The notes under the pieces are model-generated. The model was not told where the DNA came from and searched no databases. It saw only the letters and a program-made list of their open reading frames with translations. From Sphaerimonospora thailandensis (GTDB lineage: Bacteria; Actinomycetota; Actinomycetes; Streptosporangiales; Streptosporangiaceae), in the NCBI RefSeq assembly GCF_016863115.1, contig NZ_BOOG01000011.1:62001-126000 (forward strand): a stretch of DNA of 64,000 nucleotides, read 5' to 3'. The translations under genes and the position numbers were made by a program. Below, piece after piece: positions 36,754-45,171 of the stretch (within the stretch, counting starts at the first letter, position 1; every line of letters starts with the position of its first letter).

Positions 36754-38292
36754 ATGGAGGCCAGGGAGAAGAGGCAGCCAATGCACGAGTCCCAACCCCC
36801 CGCGTCCCGGCCCCCCGCGTCCCGGCCCCCCGCGTCCCGTCCTCCCGCGTCCCGTTCCCTCGCGCTTTCCTCCGCGCTGCCGCGAGACGCGCGAACGCGA
36901 CGGCTCCGCCGCCCGCTCGTGGCCCTGCTCATCGCCGTCGCGGCGGTCGTCGCGGTCGCCGTACGGCCGGCCGTCGCGGCGGTCCCGGCCACCCCATCGG
37001 GCTGGTCGCTGGTCTGGGCGGACGACTTCAACGGTTCGGCCGGATCACTGCCGTCGTCCACCAACTGGATCATCGACACCGGTCACGCCTATCCCGGTGG
37101 TCCGGCCAACTGGGGCACCGGGGAGATCCAGAACTACACGGCCGACCCGGCCAACGTCAGCCTGGACGGCAACGGCAACCTTCGCATCACCCCGATCAGG
37201 AGCGGGCAGAACTGGACCTCCGCCCGCGTCGAGACCCGGCGCGCGGACTTCAAGCCGGCCCCGGGCCGTACCCTGCGGATCGAGGGCCGCATCCAGATGC
37301 CGAACGTGACCGGCGAGGCCGCCCTCGGCTACTGGCCGGCCTTCTGGGCGCTCGGCTCGCCCTACCGGGGCAACTACTGGAACTGGCCCGGCATCGGCGA
37401 GCTCGACATCATGGAGAACGTCAACGGCCTCAACACGGTGTGGGCCACCCTCCACTGCGGCGTCACCCCCGGCGGACCGTGCGACGAGACCAACGGTCGC
37501 GGCGCCAGCCGGGCCTGCCCGGGGTCGACCTGCCAGTCGGCCTTCCACACCTACCGGTTCGAGTGGGACACCGGCGTCACGCCGAACCAGCTTCGGTGGT
37601 ACGTGGACGGCCAGCAGTTCTTCAGCGTCAGCCAGAACCAGCTCGACGCCACGACCTGGTCCAACATGACGTCACACGCCGGGTACTTCCTCCTGCTGAA
37701 CGTCGCGATCGGCGGCGCCTTCCCCAATGGTGTGGCCGGCCGCTCCACCCCGTCCTCGGCCACCGTCTCCGGGCGGCCCATGCTCGTCGACTACGTCGCG
37801 GTATGGCAGAGCGGCGGCTCCGGCGGTCCCTCATCGCCCAGCCCGTCGCCCACCTCGCCACCGCCCGGCGGTGGCGGCGTCGACGCCCGCTCCACCATCC
37901 AGGCCGAGAACTACCAGGCCCAGAGCGGAACCTCGGTGGAGACCACCAGCGACACCGGCGGCGGGCAGAACGTCGGCTATATAGCCAACGGGGACTGGCT
38001 CCGCTATGACCGGGTCGACTTCGGCTCGACCCCGGCCACGCAGTTCAAGGCAAGGGTGGCGTCGGGTGCGCCGAGCGGTGTGAGCGGTCTCATCCAGGTC
38101 CGGCTCGACAGCCCGACGGCCGCGCCGATCGGCAGCTTCGCGGTCGCCGACACGGGCGGCTGGCAGAGCTGGCGCACCGTGCCGGCGAACATCTCCGCCG
38201 TGACCGGCACGCACACCGTCTACCTCACGTTCAGCAGCGGCCAGCCCGCCGACTTCGTCAACGTCAACTGGTTCACGTTCTCGACGTCCTAG
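36754..38292 (+). CDS. GH16 beta-1,3-glucanase (laminarinase) with C-terminal CBM6
   Basis: This 512-aa secreted enzyme has the GH16 active site GELDIMEN with Glu216 as nucleophile, Asp218 and Glu221 as acid/base. Family motifs such as WSLVWADDFNGS and YWPAFWALGS, and the substrate-site Trp residues, are present. After a Ser/Pro linker (SPSPSPTSPPPGGGG) there is a carbohydrate-binding module of family 6 type (AENYQAQSGTSVE, GDWLRYDRVDFG, WQSWRTV). A twin-arginine-like or Sec signal region follows a PPASR repeat. ATG 36754 has AAGGAG at 9 nt; ATG 36781 is an alternative. It works upstream of the importer and GH1. Confidence 0.93.
   Translation: MEAREKRQPMHESQPPASRPPASRPPASRPPASRSLALSSALPRDARTRRLRRPLVALLIAVAAVVAVAVRPAVAAVPATPSGWSLVWADDFNGSAGSLPSSTNWIIDTGHAYPGGPANWGTGEIQNYTADPANVSLDGNGNLRITPIRSGQNWTSARVETRRADFKPAPGRTLRIEGRIQMPNVTGEAALGYWPAFWALGSPYRGNYWNWPGIGELDIMENVNGLNTVWATLHCGVTPGGPCDETNGRGASRACPGSTCQSAFHTYRFEWDTGVTPNQLRWYVDGQQFFSVSQNQLDATTWSNMTSHAGYFLLLNVAIGGAFPNGVAGRSTPSSATVSGRPMLVDYVAVWQSGGSGGPSSPSPSPTSPPPGGGGVDARSTIQAENYQAQSGTSVETTSDTGGGQNVGYIANGDWLRYDRVDFGSTPATQFKARVASGAPSGVSGLIQVRLDSPTAAPIGSFAVADTGGWQSWRTVPANISAVTGTHTVYLTFSSGQPADFVNVNWFTFSTS
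36796..36855 (+). repeat. Four tandem 15-bp units in the GH16 leader
   Basis: The unit CCCCCCGCGTCCCGG is repeated four times and encodes PPASR. It lies between the start codon and the hydrophobic signal core. Confidence 0.9.
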
Positions 38293-38312
38293 ATTCCTGG
38301 GGAAGCGCATGG

Positions 38313-38351
38313 CCGGTTCCGGCACGGCGGGCGTCGCCGTACCGGAACCGG
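38313..38351. terminator. Inverted repeat between convergent GH16 and DUF5666-like genes
   Basis: CCGGTTCCGG (38313-38322) and CCGGAACCGG (38342-38351) form a perfect 10-bp stem, extended inwards by GGCG/CGCC. There is no T-tract. The convergent position suggests a bidirectional transcription stop or mRNA 3'-end stabiliser. Confidence 0.5.
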
Positions 38352-38409
38352 TCCTTGTCGCCCTCTCTGGTCGCCCTCTCTGGTCGCGCTGACTTGTCGC
38401 GCTGCCTCG

Positions 38410-39054
38410 TCAGTCGGTCGGCTCGACCGTCTCCGGCCCCGCGGTCTCCGGTCCGGCGGTCTCCCCCGGAGTTCCACCAGGCGAGTACGGCGCGGGCACA
38501 CTTTCGGACGGCGTCGGCGCTCCCGGGCCGGTGGGCGCGGGCGGCGCCGAGCCTCCTGGTCCTCCTGGGCCTCCTGGTCCTCCCGCGCCGTGTCCGGGCC
38601 ACTGCGGCCGGGTCAGATCCATGATCATGAACGCGGTCGGCCGCTGGCCCTGGGCCGAACCGATCACCCAGACCTTGTCGCCGTTCCTGATCCCGGACAT
38701 GCCCTCGGGGCCGGCGCAGACCCGCGTCGAGCCGTTGACGGCGTACGTGCGCGCGCTGCCGTCATCCCCTTTCACTGAGATGGAGTTCTCCCCGGCCGAG
38801 GTGACGACCCCGGTCTGGGTGGTGAAGGTCTGGTACCCGCCGTTCGGCGCCGTCGCGCTGGCTCCGGGAGAGGGCTGGACCCCCGGTGGCTGGGCCGCGG
38901 GATGGACGCCCGCCGAGTTGCCGGCGGCGGCCACACCCGCTCCGGTGGCGATCACCGCAGCCGTGGCGACGCCGAGGATGAGCCGGCGCCCCGGGCTGCG
39001 CCGGACGGGTCCCCGTGGCGGGAACTCGGGCGGGCGGATTTCGGAATCAGTCAT
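38410..39054 (-). CDS. Membrane-anchored or secreted DUF5666-like protein
   Basis: This 214-aa protein has one N-terminal hydrophobic segment (LILGVATAAVIATGAGVAAA), then an OB-like repeat reminiscent of DUF5666 (TGVVTSAGENSISVKGDDGS, RNGDKVWVIGSAQGQRPTAF). The tail is Gly/Pro-rich (GGPGGPGGPGG, AGPETAGPETVEPTD). ATG 39054 has GGAGGGAG upstream, which overrides the longer frame. The function is unknown; related domains occur in exported, often surface-bound proteins. Confidence 0.7.
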   Translation of the reverse strand: MTDSEIRPPEFPPRGPVRRSPGRRLILGVATAAVIATGAGVAAAGNSAGVHPAAQPPGVQPSPGASATAPNGGYQTFTTQTGVVTSAGENSISVKGDDGSARTYAVNGSTRVCAGPEGMSGIRNGDKVWVIGSAQGQRPTAFMIMDLTRPQWPGHGAGGPGGPGGPGGSAPPAPTGPGAPTPSESVPAPYSPGGTPGETAGPETAGPETVEPTD

Positions 39055-39303
39055 CGGACGCTCCCTCCACCTCCACTCGTCGCCGTGCGGGGGGTGCGAG
39101 GACATGGCGCCACCTGGCATGCGGATGACGGCATACGGAAGCGATGGCACGGCACGGCATGACGCGACGTGGTGGCCGGTGTGGCTGGACTGTGCTTATG
39201 GGGCTCTACTACGACCCCTACTGGCCGCGGCCGGATGTGATGAGAAACGCGCGAGCGTGCGGCGGAAGACATACGCCGGCGCGCGATCCGGCCGGGGGGA
39301 TCC

Positions 39304-39945
39304 TCACCGGTCAGCCGCTGCTCGGCCGCCGCGCTGAGACGGTCGGCGTGCCGGTGAATCCCCTGGCCGCCCTACCCCCTTCAGTACCACGCTCACCGCT
39401 CTTTCCGTAAAGTCCTCGTCGAGCGGCAGTCCGCGGAAGACCACCCGCAGCCAGACCGCCCCGGCGAGCAGATCCATGATCAACATCTGGTCGGTCGTCG
39501 CGTCGATCTCACCGCGGGCGGCGGCCCGCTCGAAGATCGCCAGCTCCCTGGCGAGCCGGTCGGCGAAGAAATCCTTGGCGGCGGCGGCGAGCTCCGGACT
39601 GTTCGCCGCCGCGCCGAGCGCGGCCACGGCGATGTCCGACGCGGGTGGCGTGGTGAGGAGCGCCGCGAGGCCGTCGGTCAGCGCCTTGAGATCGTCGTGG
39701 AGGCTTCCGGTGTCGGGCATCTCGATGTCGAGGCCCGGTGACTCGACCAGTGCCGCGCCGAGCACGGCGGCCTTGGAAGGCCACCAGCGGTAGATCGTGG
39801 TCTTGTTGACGCCGGATCGCTCGGCCACGCCCTCGATGGTCAGGCCCTCATAGCCCTTTTCCATGAGGAGCTCGAGCGTGGCGTCCAGGATCTCGCGCCG
39901 CTTTCTCGGCCCCGGTGTCTTTCTCGGCTCCGCTCTCGGTTCCAT
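39304..39945 (-). CDS. TetR-family transcriptional regulator
   Basis: This 213-aa repressor has the N-terminal HTH (ILDATLELLMEKGYEGLTIE, GVNKTTIYRWWPSKAAVLGA) and a C-terminal ligand-binding domain of the TetR_C type. It is divergent from the alpha/beta hydrolase with two matched palindromes between them, the classical autoregulated pair. Confidence 0.94.
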   Translation of the reverse strand: MEPRAEPRKTPGPRKRREILDATLELLMEKGYEGLTIEGVAERSGVNKTTIYRWWPSKAAVLGAALVESPGLDIEMPDTGSLHDDLKALTDGLAALLTTPPASDIAVAALGAAANSPELAAAAKDFFADRLARELAIFERAAARGEIDATTDQMLIMDLLAGAVWLRVVFRGLPLDEDFTERAVSVVLKGVGRPGDSPARRPSQRGGRAAADR

Positions 39946-39963
39946 GGGGCGAGCCTAGCGTTT

Positions 39964-40017
39964 GCAACGCATCGTTGCGTTGTGTTTTACTCGGAAGTAC
40001 AACGCGACGGTGCGTTG
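39964..40017. promoter_or_regulatory. Two TetR-type operators
   Basis: CAACGC-N6-GCGTTG occurs twice: 39965-39982 and 40000-40017. The first also contains GCAACG-cat-CGTTGC (39964-39978). They flank the probable divergent promoter between the TetR gene and the hydrolase gene, so binding would repress both. Confidence 0.8.
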
Positions 40018-40037
40018 CATCAGTGGAAGGTGTCGCC

Positions 40038-40775
40038 ATGCTGCCGATCGTCTTCATCCACGGAACCCGCGTCAGCGGCACGATGTGGTCCCCGGTGCGG
40101 GCCCGTCTGGACAGGCCGTCGGCCGCGCCCGATCTGCCTGGTCATGGCACCCGTCGCGGCCTGCCGTTCGACATGGGCGCCGCATGCGAAGTCGTCGCCG
40201 ACTCGATCGCGGAGCTGGGCGGACGGGCGCTCGTCGTCGGACACTCGCTCGGCGGGTACGTCGGCATCGCCACCGCCGCGCGGCATCCCGAGCTCGTGGC
40301 CGGGCTCGTCGCGATGGGGTGTACGGCACGGCCGAGCGGACTCGCCGTCGGCGCCTTCCGGCTGGCCGGCCGTCTCGCCGTACGCCATCCCGCGCTGGCC
40401 GAGCGTGCGAGCCGGTACGGCTTCCGCCGCGCGTTGCCCGGGCCCGTGGCGGAGGCGTTCGTCGAGGGCGGCCTGTCCTGCGATGTCGTGCCGTCGGTGA
40501 TCGACGCCGTCGCCTCCGGCGACCCGATCGCGGCGCTGTCCGCCTATCCGGGCCGGGTCTGGTTGCTGAACGGCTCCCGCGATCACTTCCGCGTCGACGA
40601 GCGGAGATTTCTCGCGGCATGCCGTGACGGAAGCCTCACGCATCTGCCCCGGCGGGATCACATCACCATGCTCGCCGACCCGGGCCGGGTGGCTCGTTTC
40701 GTGGAGAACGCGGCTGCACACGTGGCTGAAAACGTGGGTGAGGACGCGGCACGAGCCGTACCGGTCAGAGCCTGA
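40038..40775 (+). CDS. Alpha/beta-fold hydrolase
   Basis: This 245-aa hydrolase has the nucleophile elbow VVGHSLGGYVG, the oxyanion region IVFIHGTRVSGTMW, an acid candidate in LLNGSRDHFRVDE, and His in HLPRRDHITMLADPG. ATG 40038 has GGAAGG at 7 nt. Its regulator is the divergent TetR protein, suggesting induction by its own substrate or a xenobiotic ester or lactone; the substrate is not predictable. Confidence 0.88.
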   Translation: MLPIVFIHGTRVSGTMWSPVRARLDRPSAAPDLPGHGTRRGLPFDMGAACEVVADSIAELGGRALVVGHSLGGYVGIATAARHPELVAGLVAMGCTARPSGLAVGAFRLAGRLAVRHPALAERASRYGFRRALPGPVAEAFVEGGLSCDVVPSVIDAVASGDPIAALSAYPGRVWLLNGSRDHFRVDERRFLAACRDGSLTHLPRRDHITMLADPGRVARFVENAAAHVAENVGEDAARAVPVRA

Positions 40776-40870
40776 CGCGGGCGGAGCCGACCAGCAGGAT
40801 GACCTTGGGGTTCAGCACGGTGACGAGGACGCCGTGGACCAAACCTGGACCAAACCTGGACCGACCCAGA

Positions 40871-41263
40871 TCAGGCGGCGGGCGTGTTCCGGGTGGCGAG
40901 ATCGCGGACGATCTGGATGAGTTCCGCGGGGTCGAAGGGTTTCGTCAGATAGGCGTCGACGCCGATGCCGAGTCCGCGCCGCCGGTCGTCATCCTGCGCC
41001 CGCGCCGTGATCAGCACGACCTTGATATGGCTGGTGCCCCGGTCGGTGCGCAGCCGGGTGGCCGTCTCCCAGCCGTCCATGCGCGGCATCATCACGTCGA
41101 GTGTGATCACATCGGGGTCGACCTCGCGTACGCGGTCCAGGCAGTTCTGCCCGTCGTACGCGGTCTCGACCTTGAACCCCTCCAGCGTCAGATTGACCGC
41201 GATGAGCTGCCGGATGACCTCGTCGTCATCCACGACCAGCACTCGCCCGATAAGCTCGCCCAC
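40871..41263 (-). CDS. Stand-alone receiver-domain response regulator
   Basis: This 130-aa protein is only a receiver domain: RVLVVDDDEVIRQLIAVN, phospho-Asp in PDVITLDVMMPRMDGWETA, Thr in VVLITARAQ and Lys in DAYLTKPFDPAELIQIV. There is no output domain. GTG 41263 begins the domain; the frame upstream is not family-like. No kinase is adjacent, so it is an orphan or diffusible phospho-relay protein. Confidence 0.85.
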   Translation of the reverse strand: MGELIGRVLVVDDDEVIRQLIAVNLTLEGFKVETAYDGQNCLDRVREVDPDVITLDVMMPRMDGWETATRLRTDRGTSHIKVVLITARAQDDDRRRGLGIGVDAYLTKPFDPAELIQIVRDLATRNTPAA

Positions 41264-41392
41264 AGCCGCAAAGCTAACTCGCGAAAAGGGTTCACGTGTT
41301 GGTTTTGGGGATCTCGATGCGAAGCCACCGGCCCCGCCGCTCAATGATGTGACGAGGCACCGCTGAGAACTGGTAGCCTTATCACCGGTCAG

Positions 41393-41467
41393 GCCCCCTT
41401 AGCTCAGGGGATAGAGCACCGGCCTCCGGAGCCGGGTGCGCAGGTTCGAATCCTGCAGGGGGCACCA
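41393..41467 (+). tRNA. tRNA-Arg (anticodon CCG)
   Basis: The cloverleaf is complete: acceptor GCCCCCT / AGGGGGC, D-arm GCTC..GAGC, anticodon stem CCGGC / GCCGG with loop CTCCGGA (anticodon CCG), T-arm CAGGTTCGAATCCTG, discriminator A and encoded CCA. Anticodon CCG reads CGG codons. Confidence 0.97.
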
Positions 41468-41472
41468 GATCG

Positions 41473-41507
41473 AGACCATCTCACACGCTGTGTGAGATGG
41501 TCTTTTT
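41473..41507 (+). terminator. Rho-independent terminator of tRNA-Arg
   Basis: AGACCATCTCACAC (41473-41486) pairs perfectly with GTGTGAGATGGTCT (41490-41503), a 14-bp stem with a 3-nt loop, followed by a short T run. Confidence 0.9.
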
Positions 41508-41835
41508 CATGTTATGAACGCTGTCGTGATCTTGCGTGACCTGACGGCCAGGTCTGCAAGATCGCCTTGCTCGAGATGCGGGACCACTGCCAGGTGGTCA
41601 GCCGGACCTGGGCGGGCAGCGCGGCGGCCCTGATGGCCATCCACTTCTGCTGAACACACCGACCTATGAAGAGCTGTCGCCGGGTGTGGTTCGCATGGTC
41701 AACTGATGATGCCCATGCCGCCTCCCCGGTCATGGGCACTCCGATCGTAGGCTCCGTTCGGAGAGGTCCGGGAGCATGCGGCCCGTTCTGCCGATCTTTC
41801 GCATGGTGCTGCATGTCGTCTGGGATGGTGACCGG
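41508..41835. other. Non-coding gap between tRNA-Arg terminator and the ATPase-nuclease gene
   Basis: About 330 bp lower in GC than the surroundings. I find no integrase, no repeat of the tRNA 3' end and no recognisable protein in either strand. An in-frame ATG at 41776 (GAGAGG upstream) may be the start of the following gene. Confidence 0.4.
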
Positions 41836-43770
41836 GTGAGTACCGTTCACATCGAGGCCAAACCTGATCATCTGCTTCGCCTCGCCTGGCAGAAGGATCC
41901 GATGGGTGCGGTCGTGGAGATGATCTGGAACGCCCTGGACGCGGAGGCGAGCCTCGTCACAGTTGATCTGGAGATCAACGAACTGGGCGGCATCGAGTCG
42001 GTCAGCATCACCGACGACGGCCACGGGATGCCGAACGCGTCATGTAAGAGCTACTTCGGCGGCCTGGGCGGGTCGTGGAAGACGGCAGCCAAGGTCTCCC
42101 CGCATCTCAAGCGCGGTCTGCACGGGCGGAGCGGGCAGGGCAGGCTACGTGCGTTCGCACTGGGCGGGCAGGTCCGGTGGGTCACGGTCGCGGAGGCGGC
42201 CGGCGGACGGGTCGAGCGTACGGTCATCAGCGGAGCCGTCGACCGCCCTACGGATTTCGACATCTCCGAACCGGAGTCCGTTCATCTCTCGCGTGGGACG
42301 CGTGTGGAGGCGTCGGTCCCTGGGGACTTCGTGAGCCGCCTCACCCAGGAAGACACGGCCCAGCAACTCGCTTCGACGTTCGCGCCGTTCCTGGCGGCCA
42401 ATCTCGATGTGCGGATCGTCTACCAGGGCACGCTTCTCGATCCCGCCACCGTTTGGACCGACATGGCCGAATACCCGCTGCCGTGGCCGGATTCGGATGG
42501 ATATGCCGCGCCGCTGCTGCGCGTCATCGAATGGCCGAAGGATGTCGGTCGTGTGCTGGCTCTCTGCGACACCAATGGTGTCGTCCTGGACGATCCCTCA
42601 CCGGGCATACAGGCACCCGGCTACCAGTTCACGGCTTACCTGCTCTGGGACGGCTTCGTCGAACGCCGGGACGATCTGTCCTTGGCGGAACTGGATGAGA
42701 TCGCTCCTCTTCTGGCGCTCGCGCGGGAGAAGCTCCGTACGCACTTCAAGAGACGCGAGCAGGAACGCAGGGCCCGGCTGATCCAGGAGTGGAAGACCGA
42801 GGGCGTCTACCCGTACTCCGCTGGACCGGTCGAGCCCGCGCAGGCGGTCGAGCGGGAGATGTTCGACGAGGTGGCGACCAGGATCGCCCGTCGGCTGCCG
42901 GGTGGGACGCAGAGCAAGAAGACCACTCTGCGGCTTCTCCGAGAGGTCATCTCCCATGATCCCGGCGGCCTTTATCCCGTGCTGGACGAGCTCTTCCGGC
43001 TGCCTCAGTCGGAGCAGGAGGAGCTCAAGCGCATCCTCCAGCGGACCAGCCTCTCCGAAGTGATCAAGGCGACGGGTCAGGTCACCGACCGGCTCGACTT
43101 TCTCGCCGTGCTCAAGACGCTCGTCTTCGAGCCGGAGGTCAGCAGGACGGTCAGAGAGCGGAGCGAGCTCCACAAGATCCTGGAGCGTGAGACGTGGATC
43201 TTCGGTGACGCGTATGCGCTGATGGTCAGCGACCAGAGCCTCGACGCGGTGCTGAGGCGGCATCTCAAGGAGTTGGGCCGTGAGCCTGAGAACGGTCAGC
43301 TCAATCCGGTGTGCCGCGAAGACGGCAGGAAAGGCATTGTCGACCTCATGCTGGGGAGGGCGCATCGGGGGAGCTTCGGTCGGGAGCATCTGGTGGTCGA
43401 GCTCAAAGCGCCCAAGGTCAAGATCGGCCAGGTGGAGGTCGCGCAGATCAAGAGTTACGCGGAGGCGATCGTCAGCGATCCGCAATTCCGCGACGCCCGT
43501 GTTTCCTGGGATTTCTGGATCGTCTCCACCGAGATGTCAGAGGTTGTCAGACGGGACGCCAGTGCGCCGAACCGCCCGCCAGGCTGCATCGCTGAGTGGG
43601 AGGGCGGGGTGCGCATCTGGGCGCGGACCTGGAGCGAGATCATCGACGACTGTGAGGACCGCCTCCACTTCTACCGGGACCGGCTGAACCACGATCCGGC
43701 CGCCGAGCACGCCGTGGAATACCTCCAACGCGTCCATGGAGACGTCGCGCCGGCGACTGCCACGGCGTGA
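41836..43770 (+). CDS. GHKL-type ATPase fused to a PD-(D/E)XK (Shedu/DUF4263-like) nuclease domain
   Basis: This 644-aa protein starts with an HSP90/MutL-like ATPase domain: VVEMIWNALDAEA (N-box with Glu and Asn), SITDDGHGM (G1 box), and a lid GLHGRSGQGRLRAFALGG. A long helical middle follows (~300-470). The C-terminus has a restriction-nuclease-like core: Asp in KGIVDLMLG (about 502), then VVELKAPKVK (ExK, about 521) and QIKSYAEAIVSDPQ, the DUF4263 style. ATP sensing coupled to nuclease suggests anti-phage or anti-plasmid defence. GTG 41836 is chosen as the family-like N-terminus; ATG 41776 would add 20 residues. Confidence 0.75.
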   Translation: MSTVHIEAKPDHLLRLAWQKDPMGAVVEMIWNALDAEASLVTVDLEINELGGIESVSITDDGHGMPNASCKSYFGGLGGSWKTAAKVSPHLKRGLHGRSGQGRLRAFALGGQVRWVTVAEAAGGRVERTVISGAVDRPTDFDISEPESVHLSRGTRVEASVPGDFVSRLTQEDTAQQLASTFAPFLAANLDVRIVYQGTLLDPATVWTDMAEYPLPWPDSDGYAAPLLRVIEWPKDVGRVLALCDTNGVVLDDPSPGIQAPGYQFTAYLLWDGFVERRDDLSLAELDEIAPLLALAREKLRTHFKRREQERRARLIQEWKTEGVYPYSAGPVEPAQAVEREMFDEVATRIARRLPGGTQSKKTTLRLLREVISHDPGGLYPVLDELFRLPQSEQEELKRILQRTSLSEVIKATGQVTDRLDFLAVLKTLVFEPEVSRTVRERSELHKILERETWIFGDAYALMVSDQSLDAVLRRHLKELGREPENGQLNPVCREDGRKGIVDLMLGRAHRGSFGREHLVVELKAPKVKIGQVEVAQIKSYAEAIVSDPQFRDARVSWDFWIVSTEMSEVVRRDASAPNRPPGCIAEWEGGVRIWARTWSEIIDDCEDRLHFYRDRLNHDPAAEHAVEYLQRVHGDVAPATATA

Positions 43771-43868
43771 CATCGCTGAACGAGGAGCGGGGCCCACTGA
43801 GGAAGGGCTCGCCGGGCGCTCAGAAAGGCATGAACGTCGAGGAGATCTTTGCGATGATGACCGGGTAG
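43767..43868 (+). CDS. Possible 33-aa ORF overlapping the ATPase-nuclease stop
   Basis: GTG 43767 overlaps the upstream TGA as GTGA, and the frame runs 33 codons to TAG 43866-43868, ending MNVEEIFAMMTG. The coupling is suggestive, but the product is too short to identify. It could be a real small subunit, the tail of a deleted gene, or chance. Confidence 0.25.
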   Translation: MTSLNEERGPLRKGSPGAQKGMNVEEIFAMMTG

Positions 43869-43909
43869 CGTCCGGCGTATCCGTATCCGTGCGTGGAGGA
43901 GGTGAAGCG

Positions 43910-44563
43910 ATGTCCTACAGTCCGAAGCTGGCCGCGGCGCTGTCGGGTGCAACGCTTCGCCAGCTCGCCCACTGGCGCAAGGCCGGTGTGGGCCGTGGAG
44001 CCGTGCTGGTTCCCGAAATCTCCGCTGCCCGTCCCGTCCTGTACTCATTCCGGGACGTGATGGCATTGCGAACCTGCGTCAAGCTGCGCAATGACACTTC
44101 ACTACAGAAGATCAGAAGGGCGTTGGACACGCTCCGCGACGACCTGGGAGAGCGTGACCATCTCTCGGCGTACCGCCTGGTGGCTGACAACAGCACCATC
44201 TACCTGGCAGCGCCCGATCAGGCGATCGATCTGGTTCGCAGCAAGGCCAACGTCGTCATCCACGAGATGGTGGACGTCCTGCGGCCCTTCTATCGTGACG
44301 GACGCCATATCCCTGACCTACTGCGACCACGTGATCATGTGACGGTCGATCCGGCGGTCCGGGGCGGGATCCCGGTGATAGAGGGCACGCGGGTGCCCTA
44401 TGACGAGGTCGCCGCGCTCCTCCGAGACGGTGTTCCCGCTGATCGGATCACTGATTACTACCCGAGTGTCACGGCGACGGCCGCGCTGGAGGCGGAGGAT
44501 TTCGCCGACTACGTTGACAGCTACGACTCTCCCAGAGGACCGCGTGAGGCTGCTGCTGGATGA
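43910..44563 (+). CDS. DUF433-domain antitoxin with N-terminal MerR-like HTH
   Basis: This 217-aa protein has an N-terminal MerR-like helix-turn-helix (SGATLRQLAHWRKAGVGRG, then YSFRDVMALRTCVKLRND) and a C-terminal DUF433 domain (VTVDPAVRGGIPVIEGTRVP, YDEVAALLRDGVPADRITDY). DUF433 proteins are antitoxins for DUF5615 PIN-like toxins, which is exactly the next gene, overlapping by 20 nt. GGAGGAGG lies just before ATG 43910. Confidence 0.88.
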   Translation: MSYSPKLAAALSGATLRQLAHWRKAGVGRGAVLVPEISAARPVLYSFRDVMALRTCVKLRNDTSLQKIRRALDTLRDDLGERDHLSAYRLVADNSTIYLAAPDQAIDLVRSKANVVIHEMVDVLRPFYRDGRHIPDLLRPRDHVTVDPAVRGGIPVIEGTRVPYDEVAALLRDGVPADRITDYYPSVTATAALEAEDFADYVDSYDSPRGPREAAAG

Positions 44564-44996
44564 GAACGTCCCCAAGCCGCTCCACCAGGCTCTCACCGCC
44601 TTCATCGTGAACCACGAGATTGTTCACTTGCTCGACCTGCCTGGCTGGTCTGGGACGCGTGATGAGAGCCTCTACCCGCTGGCGGCTGCCGAGGGATTCC
44701 ATGTGATCGTGACCAATGACGGACGGCAGATGCAGCGCCAGCGGGAGGTCGCGGCCATCGCGGCCTCGGGTCTGCACCGGATCGAATATCCACACAAGCA
44801 CCAGGGCCTGGCGGGGATGGGTCTTGCGATCGCGACAGTTGCCGCAGGTCTCCCCGGCGCTTTGGCTGTGCTGGAGGAGGCGGATGGCCAGAGACTGATC
44901 ACGCTGCGGAGTATCGACCCTAACCCGGCGGCTCGCTTGGGAGTGATCGACCCCCTTGTGGATCCCCCCAAGTTCTGGATCTCCTCTATGGGCTGA
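44544..44996 (+). CDS. DUF5615 PIN-like toxin
   Basis: This 150-aa protein opens with RLLLDENVPKPLHQAL, the first acidic active-site strand of the DUF5615/PIN-like fold; VIVTNDGRQMQRQRE supplies the second acidic position. The family are predicted ribonucleases of VapC type. GTG 44544 (AGAGGA upstream) begins inside the antitoxin gene, so translation is coupled. The C-terminal ~45 residues extend beyond the usual domain. Confidence 0.85.
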   Translation: MRLLLDENVPKPLHQALTAFIVNHEIVHLLDLPGWSGTRDESLYPLAAAEGFHVIVTNDGRQMQRQREVAAIAASGLHRIEYPHKHQGLAGMGLAIATVAAGLPGALAVLEEADGQRLITLRSIDPNPAARLGVIDPLVDPPKFWISSMG

Positions 44997-45027
44997 GCCG
45001 CAATCCGACTGCTGCGCTGATCCACAA

Positions 45028-45171
45028 GTGTGGACCAGCACGGACCGAGCACTCGCCCACAACCTCGAGATCGGCGTGGTCCTCCGCGATCCCGATGCGA
45101 TGCGCAGGCTCGTGGGACACTTCCGGTCGCTCATGCGGCCTGAAAGCGGTCCGTTGCGCCCGACCAGATGA
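45028..45171 (+). pseudogene. 3' remnant of a phospholipase-D-like (DrmC-type) gene
   Basis: The frame reads TSTDRALAHNLEIGVVLRDP, then DAMRRLVGHFRSLM, which resembles the C-terminal end of PLD-like proteins such as DISARM DrmC (pattern TSAN.T..AL..N.E.GVL.R...L...HF..L). No start, HKD motif or upstream portion exists in the 353-bp gap (44997-45349). It is therefore a truncated relic. The rest of the gap (45172-45349) shows no gene. Confidence 0.5.

Noticed and set aside
41264-41392. Possible promoter or attachment repeat before tRNA-Arg
   Set aside because: No second copy of the tRNA 3' sequence was found in the window, so no attachment site can be claimed.
41512-42024. A 170-codon minus-strand frame between the tRNA and the ATPase gene
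   Set aside because: Its 5' half is antisense to the GHKL domain and the remainder has no similarity I can recognise.
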